A DNA stretch of 64,000 bases, taken from positions 5,345,501 to 5,409,500 of the forward strand of contig NZ_CP150269.1 in NCBI RefSeq assembly GCF_037976825.1, given 5' to 3'. The translations under genes and the position numbers were made by a program. The notes under the pieces are model-generated. The model was not told the origin of the DNA and ran no database searches. It saw only the letters and a list, made by a program, of their open reading frames with translations. This document shows, one piece after another, positions 16,088-23,746 of this stretch; within the stretch, counting starts at the first letter, position 1, and each line of letters begins with the position of its first letter. This DNA comes from Paenibacillus sp. FSL K6-1330. GTDB lineage: Bacteria > Bacillota > Bacilli > Paenibacillales > Paenibacillaceae.

Positions 16088-17275
16088 ATGAATATCATCT
16101 TGGCTTTATTCATCTTAGCGTCCGCGGGCTTCGGTGGTTCCAGTCCGCAAGATAGCAGCCTTACCGCCAAACTTCAGGCTTCATTAAATACCGCTATGAT
16201 TCAGGGCATGCACCAAAACAACAACCAAGGTCAGGGCCACAGCGGCATCAAATCAAACACAACAGAGATCGATCCGCAGATTGAAGCGCCTAAAGTCAAG
16301 GGCATTTATGTAACGGCTTATAGCGCAGGCGGCTCCAGAATGAATCAACTCGTAGATCTTATGGACAAGACCGATCTCAATGCCATGGTCATTGACATCA
16401 AGGACGATGAAGGATACATAACGTATAAAACCGAGAATCCGAAGCTGAAGGAACTCGGTAAATCTCAGCCTTTTATCAAAGACATCAAGCAATTGATGAA
16501 GCGGCTGGAGAAACACGATATTTATCCGATCGCCAGAATTGTCGTGTTCAAGGACACGATTCTTGCCAAGAAAAACCCGGAGCTTTCCTTCCGTAAAGGA
16601 GACGGCAGCGTCTGGACCAATGGCGGGGGCGACAGCTTCGTGAACCCGTACAGTAAAGAGGTTTGGGATTACAACATCGAAATCGCCAAGGAAGCTGCAA
16701 AACTTGGATTCAAGGAAATCCAGTTTGATTATGTTCGTTTTCCGGAGGGCTTCGAGAAACGCGCCGATTCCCTGAAATATACCAAGACGGATCAATCGCG
16801 CGTGGACGTGGTATCCGACTTTGTACAATACGCCCGGGAAGAACTAGCACCGCTCGGCATACGCGTATCCGTTGACATCTTCGGGTATGCTGCTTCGGTA
16901 CCCGCGGCAGAAGGGATCGGCCAAGACTTCGTCAAAATTTCCAAGAACGTCGACATCATCAGTCCGATGGTATACCCTAGCCATTACACGGCAGGCTGGT
17001 TCGGCTCTCCTGTACCGGATAAGGCTCCTTACCAGACCATCAAAGGCTCCATGGAAGCTACCCACAAAAAGCTGGATGAGCTGGGGGATCAAAAACCGAT
17101 CATTCGGCCTTGGATTCAGGACTTTACTGCGAGTTGGCTCGGAAGCGGAAATTATGCCAAGTACGGCAAAAAGGAAATCGAGGAGCAGATTCGCGCCCTC
17201 AAAGATACAAACGTCGATGAGTATTTACTCTGGAATGCTTCCAACCGTTATACGGAAGGCGTCACTCATAAATAA
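16088..17275 (+). CDS. secreted putative glycoside hydrolase (DUF4015)
   Basis: A 395-residue exported protein with an N-terminal signal-like segment (IILALFILASAGFGG, about residues 3-17) and a low-complexity Asn/Gln linker before the domain. From VKGIYVTAYSAGG onward it matches the DUF4015 putative glycoside hydrolase family, a TIM-barrel domain; the conserved FDYVRFPEG and DIFGYAA motifs are present and probably hold acidic catalytic residues. The substrate is unknown. The ATG has a GGGAGAG site; an upstream in-frame ATG lacks one. Confidence 0.85.
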   Translation: MNIILALFILASAGFGGSSPQDSSLTAKLQASLNTAMIQGMHQNNNQGQGHSGIKSNTTEIDPQIEAPKVKGIYVTAYSAGGSRMNQLVDLMDKTDLNAMVIDIKDDEGYITYKTENPKLKELGKSQPFIKDIKQLMKRLEKHDIYPIARIVVFKDTILAKKNPELSFRKGDGSVWTNGGGDSFVNPYSKEVWDYNIEIAKEAAKLGFKEIQFDYVRFPEGFEKRADSLKYTKTDQSRVDVVSDFVQYAREELAPLGIRVSVDIFGYAASVPAAEGIGQDFVKISKNVDIISPMVYPSHYTAGWFGSPVPDKAPYQTIKGSMEATHKKLDELGDQKPIIRPWIQDFTASWLGSGNYAKYGKKEIEEQIRALKDTNVDEYLLWNASNRYTEGVTHK

Positions 17276-17293
17276 TTCAATTATCAGTCGCGA

Positions 17294-17326
17294 AGGGTCG
17301 GCCAACAACAGGGCCGGCCCTTTCTG
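17294..17326 (+). terminator. terminator after the DUF4015 gene
   Basis: AGGGTCGGCC pairs with GGCCGGCCCT (one G-U) across seven bases, then TTTCT; the T-run is short. Confidence 0.6.
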
Positions 17327-17351
17327 CGTTCAAACCGTTCGGTGAACTCTC

Positions 17352-17357
17352 TTGACA
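17352..17357 (+). promoter_or_regulatory. candidate -35 box for the MATE gene
   Basis: A perfect TTGACA lies about 190 bases before the MATE start; the best -10 (GATAGG at an 18-base spacing) is poor. Confidence 0.35.
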
Positions 17358-17378
17358 GCAGATGCTATGATGATGGAT

Positions 17379-17481
17379 AGGGCTGGTTTCCCCCCCAATC
17401 TTTGAAATTGACGTACTCCAATTCAACCGCTGGTTGAGTTCTGGCTTGCCGCTCAATAAGCCAGTTATTGTTCCCAGCCTT
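17379..17481 (+). other. foldable leader of the MATE gene
   Basis: The RNA can form a closed three-stem shape: AGGGCTGG (17379-17386) pairs with CCAGCCTT (17474-17481), enclosing a hairpin TCAACC-GCT-GGTTGA and a hairpin CTGGCTT/AAGCCAG with a 10-base loop. This was found by hand; it matches no riboswitch family I recognise and its regulatory role is unproven. Confidence 0.35.
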
Positions 17482-17544
17482 AGCAGGACCCTACAGTATG
17501 GGGACAGCGTCATAAAAACTACAATAAGAAAGGCACAAACGCAC

Positions 17545-18921
17545 ATGCAACCGACCACAACAACACGGGGAAAGCTGAAGCAATTCGCGATCATTCTGAT
17601 CCCCATTCTGATTACGCAGCTAGCTTTATCGGCCATTACTTTTTTTGACACCAACATGTCCGGAAAATTCAGCTCGGCCGACTTGGCAGGCGTAGCTATC
17701 GCTACAAGCATTTGGATCCCGGTCCAAACCGGCCTTAGCGGAATTCTAATGGGGATAACCCCCATCGTTTCGCAGCTCGTTGGCGGGCGACAGGAAAATA
17801 AAGTCGCTTACCAAGTGAACCAGGCGCTCTGGCTGTCCATCTTACTCGCCATCGTCGTACTTGCGATCGGGTATGCCGTTGTACCGGGCATTCTCGGAGC
17901 CATGAGCCTGGAGCCGGAAGTTCGGCGGATTGCTTCCCAGTTTCTCGCCGCCATATCGATTGGCATCATCCCGCTGTTCGCATATACCGTGCTCCGCAGC
18001 TTTATTGATGCCCTTGGGCAAACTAAAATTTCTATGGTGATCACGCTGATTACCCTGCCGGTGAACGTAGGCTTGAACGCTCTCTTCATTTATGGATTCT
18101 GGGGCTTTCCAAGAATGGGAGGCGTAGGTGCCGGCATCGCTTCCGCGATTACATACTGGACCGTTCTCATCATCGCGATCGTAATCATCCATAAAAATCA
18201 GCCCTTCTCTTCATTCAGCATCTTCAGGCAGCTTCAAGGTGTTTCCTTGAGCGCATGGAAAAGCCTGTTAAACATCGGCGTGCCGATCGGGTTCTCCATC
18301 TTCCTCGAGACCGCCGTCTTCGCAGCGGTGACGCTGCTTATGAGCAGCTTTGATACGGCGACCATTGCCGCACATCAAGCGGCCCTGAATTTCGCTACGA
18401 CACTGTATATGCTTCCATTAAGCATATGCATGAGTCTGACGATCCTGGTTGGCTTCGAGGCCGGCTCTGGACGCATGAAAGATGCCTGGAAGTACGCTAA
18501 ACTTGGCATTAGCACAGCCGTTATCCTATCGCTGATCACGGCGGTCATCCTATTTATGGCCGGCAGACAGGTCGCCGGATTATATTCTAACGAGCCTGCA
18601 GTCGTCGCGCTGATCCAGCAGTTCCTGCTGTTCGCGATTTTCTTCCAGATCTCGGACGCGATCGCCACGCCGACTCAAGGGGCGCTGCGAGGCTATAAAG
18701 ACGTGAATGTCGCTTTCATGCTCGCTTTTCTGTCTTTCTGGGTCATTGGCCTGCCTGTAGGATATGTGCTCGCCAACTACACCGATTGGGAAGCCTTCGG
18801 CTACTGGATCGGATTAATCACAGGCCTTGCCGTCGGCGCTGCCCTGATGCTTATGCGTCTGGTCAAAGTTCAACGCAAGTACACACGACAGGTAGATGCT
18901 TCATCTCGACCCGTATCCTAA
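17545..18921 (+). CDS. MATE-family efflux transporter
   Basis: A 458-residue inner membrane protein with about twelve hydrophobic segments arranged in two homologous halves, as in the MATE/NorM multidrug and toxin exporters. Typical motifs are LSAITFFDTNMSGKFSSADLAGVAIATSIW in the first half and AAHQAALNFAT in the second. It exports cationic compounds in exchange for Na+ or H+. The start is uncertain: the ATG chosen has only a weak AAAGG site, and the frame stays open 111 bases further upstream to a TTG inside the leader. A bidirectional terminator separates it from pfkA. Confidence 0.88.
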   Translation: MQPTTTTRGKLKQFAIILIPILITQLALSAITFFDTNMSGKFSSADLAGVAIATSIWIPVQTGLSGILMGITPIVSQLVGGRQENKVAYQVNQALWLSILLAIVVLAIGYAVVPGILGAMSLEPEVRRIASQFLAAISIGIIPLFAYTVLRSFIDALGQTKISMVITLITLPVNVGLNALFIYGFWGFPRMGGVGAGIASAITYWTVLIIAIVIIHKNQPFSSFSIFRQLQGVSLSAWKSLLNIGVPIGFSIFLETAVFAAVTLLMSSFDTATIAAHQAALNFATTLYMLPLSICMSLTILVGFEAGSGRMKDAWKYAKLGISTAVILSLITAVILFMAGRQVAGLYSNEPAVVALIQQFLLFAIFFQISDAIATPTQGALRGYKDVNVAFMLAFLSFWVIGLPVGYVLANYTDWEAFGYWIGLITGLAVGAALMLMRLVKVQRKYTRQVDASSRPVS

Positions 18922-18943
18922 ACGTCTATCGACGTACCTTCTT

Positions 18944-18998
18944 AAAAAAAGACCGCCTCCATGCAGAATGCGTTCTGCAATGAGAGACGGTCTTTTTG
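18944..18998. terminator. bidirectional terminator between the MATE gene and pfkA
   Basis: AAAAAGACCG and CGGTCTTTTT flank an inner hairpin (GCAGAA/TTCTGC). Confidence 0.82.
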
Positions 18999-19029
18999 CT
19001 TATCATCAAAAATTAGGCAGCAGCCTAAT

Positions 19030-20001
19030 TTATTGGGACAATCGCAATGCCAAATCGTAAAGCTCACGGTTAAATTCTTTCTTCGTGTTAACGACCTTGT
19101 CAATATCCGTGAGGACCAGCTCGCCCTTGATGATGCCGCATCCTTTATCGGATTGGCCGTCAATCAGACTGCGAACCGCAAAATCGCCAAGACGGCTGGC
19201 CAGGTTGCGGTCAAACGGAGTCGGAGCTCCACCGCGCTGGATATGTCCAAGCACCGTTACTCGTGCATCGATTGAGGCATGGCACTCTTTAAGATCACAT
19301 ACGATGTCCTCGCCGCGTCCAACGCCTTCCGCTACGATGATGATACTGTGGCGTTTACCTTTTGCAAAATTCTCGCGCAAGCGGGTTGCCACTTCATCAA
19401 GGTTATATTCTACTTCCGGCACCAGAATGGTTTCTGCGCCTGATGCAAGACCTGCATGGAGCGCAATGTCGCCGCAGTGGCGTCCCATAACCTCTACAAC
19501 GGACGAGCGAGCATGGGAAGACATTGTGTCGCGCAGTTTATTAACGGCGTCTACAACGACGCTAACGGCTGTATCAAAGCCGATCGTATAATCGGTAAAT
19601 GAAATATCGTTATCAATCGTTCCTGGAAGGCCCATCGTTTTGATTCCGAGTTTACTGAGCTTGTTCGCCCCATGGTAAGAGCCGTCTCCTCCAATAACGA
19701 CCAATCCGTCGATGCCATGCTGATTCAGAATGTCGGCACCCTTCTGCTGCCCTTCCGCCGTCTTGAATTCTTCACAGCGGGCGGAACGAAGGATTGTGCC
19801 TCCACGCTGGATGATATCCCCTACGCTGCGAAGATCCATTTTAATAATATCGTTCTCGAGAAGTCCTTGGTAACCGCGCTGAATCCCATATACTTCAAGA
19901 CCATAATACATACCGCTGCGTACAACGGCGCGAAGCGCTGCGTTCATCCCTTGGGAATCGCCACCACTTGTAAGAACTGCAATTTTTTTAACCTCTGCCA
20001 T
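19030..20001 (-). CDS. pfkA: ATP-dependent 6-phosphofructokinase
   Basis: The 323-residue enzyme phosphorylates fructose 6-phosphate in glycolysis. Motifs include TSGGDSQGMN at the N terminus, the ATP-type GGDGS (glycine, not the aspartate of PPi-dependent enzymes), the catalytic PGTIDND loop, and EVMGRHCGDIA. Length fits bacterial PfkA. The ATG has GAAGGAGG upstream. Most Firmicutes carry pfkA beside accA or pyk; here its upstream neighbour on the same strand is ytpB, 25 bases away, so this may be a relocated or second copy. Confidence 0.93.
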   Translation of the reverse strand: MAEVKKIAVLTSGGDSQGMNAALRAVVRSGMYYGLEVYGIQRGYQGLLENDIIKMDLRSVGDIIQRGGTILRSARCEEFKTAEGQQKGADILNQHGIDGLVVIGGDGSYHGANKLSKLGIKTMGLPGTIDNDISFTDYTIGFDTAVSVVVDAVNKLRDTMSSHARSSVVEVMGRHCGDIALHAGLASGAETILVPEVEYNLDEVATRLRENFAKGKRHSIIIVAEGVGRGEDIVCDLKECHASIDARVTVLGHIQRGGAPTPFDRNLASRLGDFAVRSLIDGQSDKGCGIIKGELVLTDIDKVVNTKKEFNRELYDLALRLSQ

Positions 20002-20026
20002 GTTTCGTTTCCTCCTTCAATGTCAC

Positions 20027-21106
20027 TCATGCTTTATGCTTACGAATCCATCGGCTGTTGACGTAGAAAAAGATCCGGGTCATCGGACTCTTCTTCATCA
20101 AACGTTTGGATACGGAGCGAACCAGCTGCTGCTCGCTGACTTTTGGATCGGATAAATATAACGCCAGTAACCCCTCAATGATCATACGATGAAAAGGGGT
20201 CGAGGGAATTGTTCTGACATCCTTCCGGGCCCACTCAACTATGGAAGCTATACGGTTCAGCATCGTATCGGCATCTTCGTAATAATTACAAAAGTTCAGA
20301 TCGCCACCCAGCCTGTCTTCGTCTTGATCAATAAGATAATCCAGCATAATGTGGAGACTGCATACATTCGGAAAATAAGACGCATGAATGGACGATGCAT
20401 CCTCGTCATCCAGAAACGGATCAGTTGCAGCCAAGAATAGCATGAACACACCCAAGGTTGATCCCGTTGCAGCCGCAAACTCGTTCCACCGCAGATGCGG
20501 TGTCCGATGAGCATGCTGGGACCACCATTCAAGCAATGCTGCTTCTCTCTTATCCGGATGGATGTGCTTGTGTACCTGCAAATCGGTATACAGCCCAGCC
20601 AAATCCCTTATGTAGGGCTTTGCCGCTTCATATCCTGATAATTGACCGATGCAATCCCGGCATTTCTGCACAAGACGGAGAAGGTAACCTCCATCCTCCC
20701 TTTCGGTCCGGAGAGCGTAATAATCGGCCGGCTCAGTCTCAGGCGTAACGGCATCCAACATCGACTGATGGAGCTGTCTGAAATCCGCTGGATCCAGCGA
20801 AGTACTACGGTCACATAAATTATCGAGATAATCGCTAATTGTCTGGTAAGCTACAATCAATGGAATGAGAATATGCTTCTCCGGCAAATTGGCTGCGGCA
20901 TACACCGCTCCGCCCTGGCAGTGAAATCTTTTGTTATCTATACTGGCCAGTGCCTGCTTTCGTAGCTCCTCATCCGGAATTTGCTCAGCCTCCCGGCGCC
21001 ACTTCTCCAATTCGATCCGCACTTCCGGAAGTATGAATTTATACACCCGGCTCATCAGCCCAACCGGACTGCGCGGAACTTTGCGGCTTAGCTCTTGATT
21101 ATTCAA
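20027..21106 (-). CDS. ytpB: tetraprenyl-beta-curcumene synthase (YtpB, DUF2600)
   Basis: This 359-residue protein resembles YtpB, the terpene synthase without a classical DDxxD motif that converts heptaprenyl or tetraprenyl diphosphate to beta-curcumene-type products, precursors of sesquarterpenes in Bacillus. Acidic candidates for Mg2+ binding are the ISDYLDNLCD stretch near residue 93 and LDYLIDQDEDR near 255. I place the start at a TTG with TGGAGG nine bases upstream; the usual ATG 18 bases earlier lacks a ribosome site. It probably heads a unit with pfkA. Confidence 0.82.
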   Translation of the reverse strand: MNNQELSRKVPRSPVGLMSRVYKFILPEVRIELEKWRREAEQIPDEELRKQALASIDNKRFHCQGGAVYAAANLPEKHILIPLIVAYQTISDYLDNLCDRSTSLDPADFRQLHQSMLDAVTPETEPADYYALRTEREDGGYLLRLVQKCRDCIGQLSGYEAAKPYIRDLAGLYTDLQVHKHIHPDKREAALLEWWSQHAHRTPHLRWNEFAAATGSTLGVFMLFLAATDPFLDDEDASSIHASYFPNVCSLHIMLDYLIDQDEDRLGGDLNFCNYYEDADTMLNRIASIVEWARKDVRTIPSTPFHRMIIEGLLALYLSDPKVSEQQLVRSVSKRLMKKSPMTRIFFYVNSRWIRKHKA

Positions 21107-21157
21107 TGAACTCTGCCTCCACATGGTTGTCTTTTTATACCTATCCAAATCAAACCT

Positions 21158-21186
21158 ATTATAATATGATCGTTCATTTTGCACAA
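21158..21186 (-). promoter_or_regulatory. promoter of ytpB-pfkA
   Basis: On the minus strand: TTGTGC, 17 bases, TATAAT. The predicted start of transcription near 21151 lies upstream of the TTG start and excludes the longest open frame. Confidence 0.55.
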
Positions 21187-21349
21187 ATAACACAAATCAT
21201 TGACGGCGTACGGTAGTTGGACGCGTCCTATAATCCATCTATCTCCATTATGCGATATGTTATATACTAGTCGGAGCTGAATAACAGACCATGAACCTCA
21301 TAAATAGCGTTATCTATACGGGCTCATGAAAAGAACGGAGATCCCCAGC

Positions 21350-22540
21350 ATGAAACTTCCCGCTACGCCCAGACCGGATCAGAATTGGCTGCGCGCCTTT
21401 ATGTTTACGATTTTTGGCACGACAGCCCTCGTCATTTCCTATTTCCCGCTATATTTCAAAGAAATCGGCTTCAGCAGCGCGCAGATCGGTTATCTGTATG
21501 CCATCGGCCCGCTTATATCCATGTTCTCCAATATGATTTGGAGTTACACCAGCGACAAATACCAGACTATCAAACGTATTATGAACATTCTGATTATCGG
21601 ACAGCTCGTCACGATGCTTGTGTTGTGGCAGGTTGCAAGCTTCGGCGTTGTATTGTTCACGATCAGTCTGTTTTATTTTTTCTACTATCCGGTCTATCCC
21701 CTGGCGGATACGATGGCCATCCAAACGGCACAGAGGTACGGACGCAGCTTTACCGTCATTCGCGTATTCGGCTCACTCGGCTATGCGTTCTTCGCGCTTG
21801 CCATTGGATATGCCATCGGTGCTGCAGGCGCATCGGCCACACTGGCGATCGGCATTGGAATCGGCGTGTTCACACTGCTCTGCTCGTTTCTTCTCCGCGA
21901 CGGAGTTGCTGTCAAGTCAGAGCCTGTTGAGCTGGGAGCCCTCCTCAAAATATTGCGTTCCAAAGAAATATTGTGGTTCTTCGGCTGCACGTTCTGCCTT
22001 GCCATCGCCCACCGTATGAATGAAGCCTTTCTTACGCTTACCTTATCCGAGCTCGGTGCGGGCGAAGGACTCATCGGCTGGTCCTTAATGGTCTCGGCTG
22101 GCAGCGAGATCCCGATTTTCTTCCTGCTGAGCAAGTATGGCGACAAGATAAAGGAGCTGCCGCTGCTGACCTTTGCAAGCCTAATGTTTGCGCTCCGTTT
22201 CCTGCTCATGGCCCTGGCAGCTGATCCGTTGTCCGTGCTCGCGGTTCAGTCGCTTCACAGCATTACTTTCGGCGTGTTCTATGTAACCGCCGTGCGTTAT
22301 ATTACAAGGATCATTCCTTGGCAGTACCGCGCGACCGGCATGGCTCTATTCATTATCTTCTGGTCAAGCGTTTCAGGACTTCTCAGCGGAGCCTTCGGCG
22401 GTTTGCTGTTCGAAGCGGCAGGAAGACCGGCCTTCTACCAGCTTGCAGCCCTCCTGGCCTTAATCGCTGGTCTCGGGTTTCTTTACCGGCACCTCTTTGC
22501 CAAGCCGGAGGATATGAATGTCGGCGGAATCAGCGCTTAG
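21350..22540 (+). CDS. MFS transporter (MFS_1-like family)
   Basis: A 396-residue membrane protein with twelve predicted helices. The N-terminal LRAFMFTIFGTTALVISYFPLYFKEIGFSSAQIGYL segment and the short GPLISMFSNMIWSYTSDKYQ loop resemble the MFS_1-like/PPP transporter group (HcaT, YwbF) more than sugar or drug exporters. The substrate is unknown. The chosen ATG has CGGAG ten bases upstream; an in-frame ATG eight codons earlier would place that site inside the coding region. Monocistronic with its own terminator. Confidence 0.82.
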   Translation: MKLPATPRPDQNWLRAFMFTIFGTTALVISYFPLYFKEIGFSSAQIGYLYAIGPLISMFSNMIWSYTSDKYQTIKRIMNILIIGQLVTMLVLWQVASFGVVLFTISLFYFFYYPVYPLADTMAIQTAQRYGRSFTVIRVFGSLGYAFFALAIGYAIGAAGASATLAIGIGIGVFTLLCSFLLRDGVAVKSEPVELGALLKILRSKEILWFFGCTFCLAIAHRMNEAFLTLTLSELGAGEGLIGWSLMVSAGSEIPIFFLLSKYGDKIKELPLLTFASLMFALRFLLMALAADPLSVLAVQSLHSITFGVFYVTAVRYITRIIPWQYRATGMALFIIFWSSVSGLLSGAFGGLLFEAAGRPAFYQLAALLALIAGLGFLYRHLFAKPEDMNVGGISA

Positions 22541-22579
22541 AGGATCCGCTTGGATATCCCTCGCTTGCTCCAAAACAAT

Positions 22580-22625
22580 AAAGGCAAGTACGGACCAAAA
22601 ATCATCCGTACTTGCCTTTGCTTTC
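22580..22625 (+). terminator. terminator after the MFS gene
   Basis: AAAGGCAAGTACGGA and its exact complement, followed by a short pyrimidine run. Confidence 0.78.
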
Positions 22626-22654
22626 TAATGACACTGGCTTGACCCATCAGAATA

Positions 22655-22691
22655 CAAAAAAGCACAGTTCTCAAAACCGAGAACTGTGCTT
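22655..22691 (-). terminator. terminator of the cold-shock gene
   Basis: AAGCACAGTTCTC pairs with GAGAACTGTGCTT; on the minus strand it is followed by six Ts. Confidence 0.85.
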
Positions 22692-22734
22692 CATGCCTTG
22701 GTAATTCTATAAGATCTCCGTATTGGGAGCTAAC

Positions 22735-22932
22735 TTACAGTTTTGTTACGTTGGCTGCTTGAGGACCACGGTTACCTTCAGTGATGTCGAACTCAACCGC
22801 TTGACCTTCTTCCAAACTCTTGAAGCCTTCTTCTTGAATTGCGGAGAAGTGTACGAATACATCCTCGCCACCTTCAACGGAAATGAAGCCGTAACCTTTT
22901 TCTGCGTTAAACCATTTAACTGTACCTTTCAA
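22735..22932 (-). CDS. cold-shock protein (CspB/CspD type)
   Basis: A 65-residue single cold-shock domain that binds single-stranded RNA and DNA. The RNP1 motif KGYGFISV and RNP2 motif VFVHFSAI are intact, and the ending [14 protein letters not shown] is standard. It starts with TTG, which has AGGAGG eight bases upstream. It is monocistronic, with its own promoter and terminator. Which Bacillus paralog it matches cannot be decided from sequence alone. Confidence 0.96.
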   Translation of the reverse strand: MKGTVKWFNAEKGYGFISVEGGEDVFVHFSAIQEEGFKSLEEGQAVEFDITEGNRGPQAANVTKL

Positions 22933-22977
22933 ATGAACAACCTCCTAAAAATACCGCCATCTATGGCGAATATCCAT

Positions 22978-23006
22978 ATTATATCCCATGTTTTCTGACA
23001 ATGCAA
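22978..23006 (-). promoter_or_regulatory. promoter of the cold-shock gene
   Basis: On the minus strand: TTGCAT, 17 bases including TGGGA, then TATAAT. The roughly 40-base leader contains a hairpin CGCCAT/ATGGCG. Confidence 0.6.
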
Positions 23007-23127
23007 TCCGTCAATTCGCCCTAAGAGGCTTTTTTTGAACCACTATTTAACAGAAGATTATTTGCTTTTACGCCCACGAGTGCGTTATCATTTACCCAAA
23101 AGCCTAAGTAGCAAACGGAGAATGCAT

Positions 23128-23361
23128 ATGATCAAAAAACATGAAATATACAAAAAAGACAAGTGGAACATGATGACGGTTGAAGTTCAGGGCCGGTACA
23201 TCGTTCTACGCGAGATTTCTGACCAGTGGGGCGAAGAGACCCATACCTTTATGAGTCGGCCAGCCTTGATGCACTGGGCTCAAAACCGTTTCCCCAAAGC
23301 AGATTTTGAAGGCCGGGAAGATGAGTGGAGAGAAATGATGGCTGCTTTTAAGCAGGTGTAG
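23128..23361 (+). CDS. hypothetical protein, 77 residues
   Basis: The ATG has CGGAG seven bases upstream; the longer frame starting 93 bases earlier lacks a ribosome site. The protein is charged and soluble, rich in Lys, Glu, Trp and Met (WGEETHTFMSRPALMHWAQNRF), with no motif I recognise. The next gene begins three bases after its stop, so the two are translationally linked. Confidence 0.7.
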   Translation: MIKKHEIYKKDKWNMMTVEVQGRYIVLREISDQWGEETHTFMSRPALMHWAQNRFPKADFEGREDEWREMMAAFKQV

Positions 23362-23364
23362 AGC

Positions 23365-23547
23365 ATGGATTATACAAATATTGTCATCTTCATTATTCTC
23401 GCGTTCAGTCTCGGTGCCGTCATGATCATGTACCGGGATAAGATACCGCCAAGACTGAGGAAGGGGATGGCCCTGATTGCCGTCGCCTTCATCTTGTTTG
23501 CCTTTTACCTTATTGTATACAGTTTCTTGAATCCAGGTTCCTCGTAA
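23365..23547 (+). CDS. small membrane protein, 60 residues
   Basis: Two hydrophobic helices (about residues 5-22 and 34-55) separated by a short basic loop (MYRDKIPPRLRKG), suggesting a helical hairpin with the loop in the cytoplasm. Function and family are not recognised. It is coupled to the preceding 77-residue gene. Confidence 0.7.
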   Translation: MDYTNIVIFIILAFSLGAVMIMYRDKIPPRLRKGMALIAVAFILFAFYLIVYSFLNPGSS

Positions 23548-23746
23548 ATTTATAGGATGAAATTGGCGGGTACGCGGCATACTATCGCTCGGATGCTTCA
23601 ATTCGAGGAGGTATTATGCCATGAGAGGCGCCAAGGTGCTCAGCATGACAATTGCAATCTGCCTGATCGCTCTAACTACCCGCAACGAAGTCTTATCTGA
23701 AGGAACCCGGACTCCAACTAATACATATCATTCAAGGAGGATTTCC

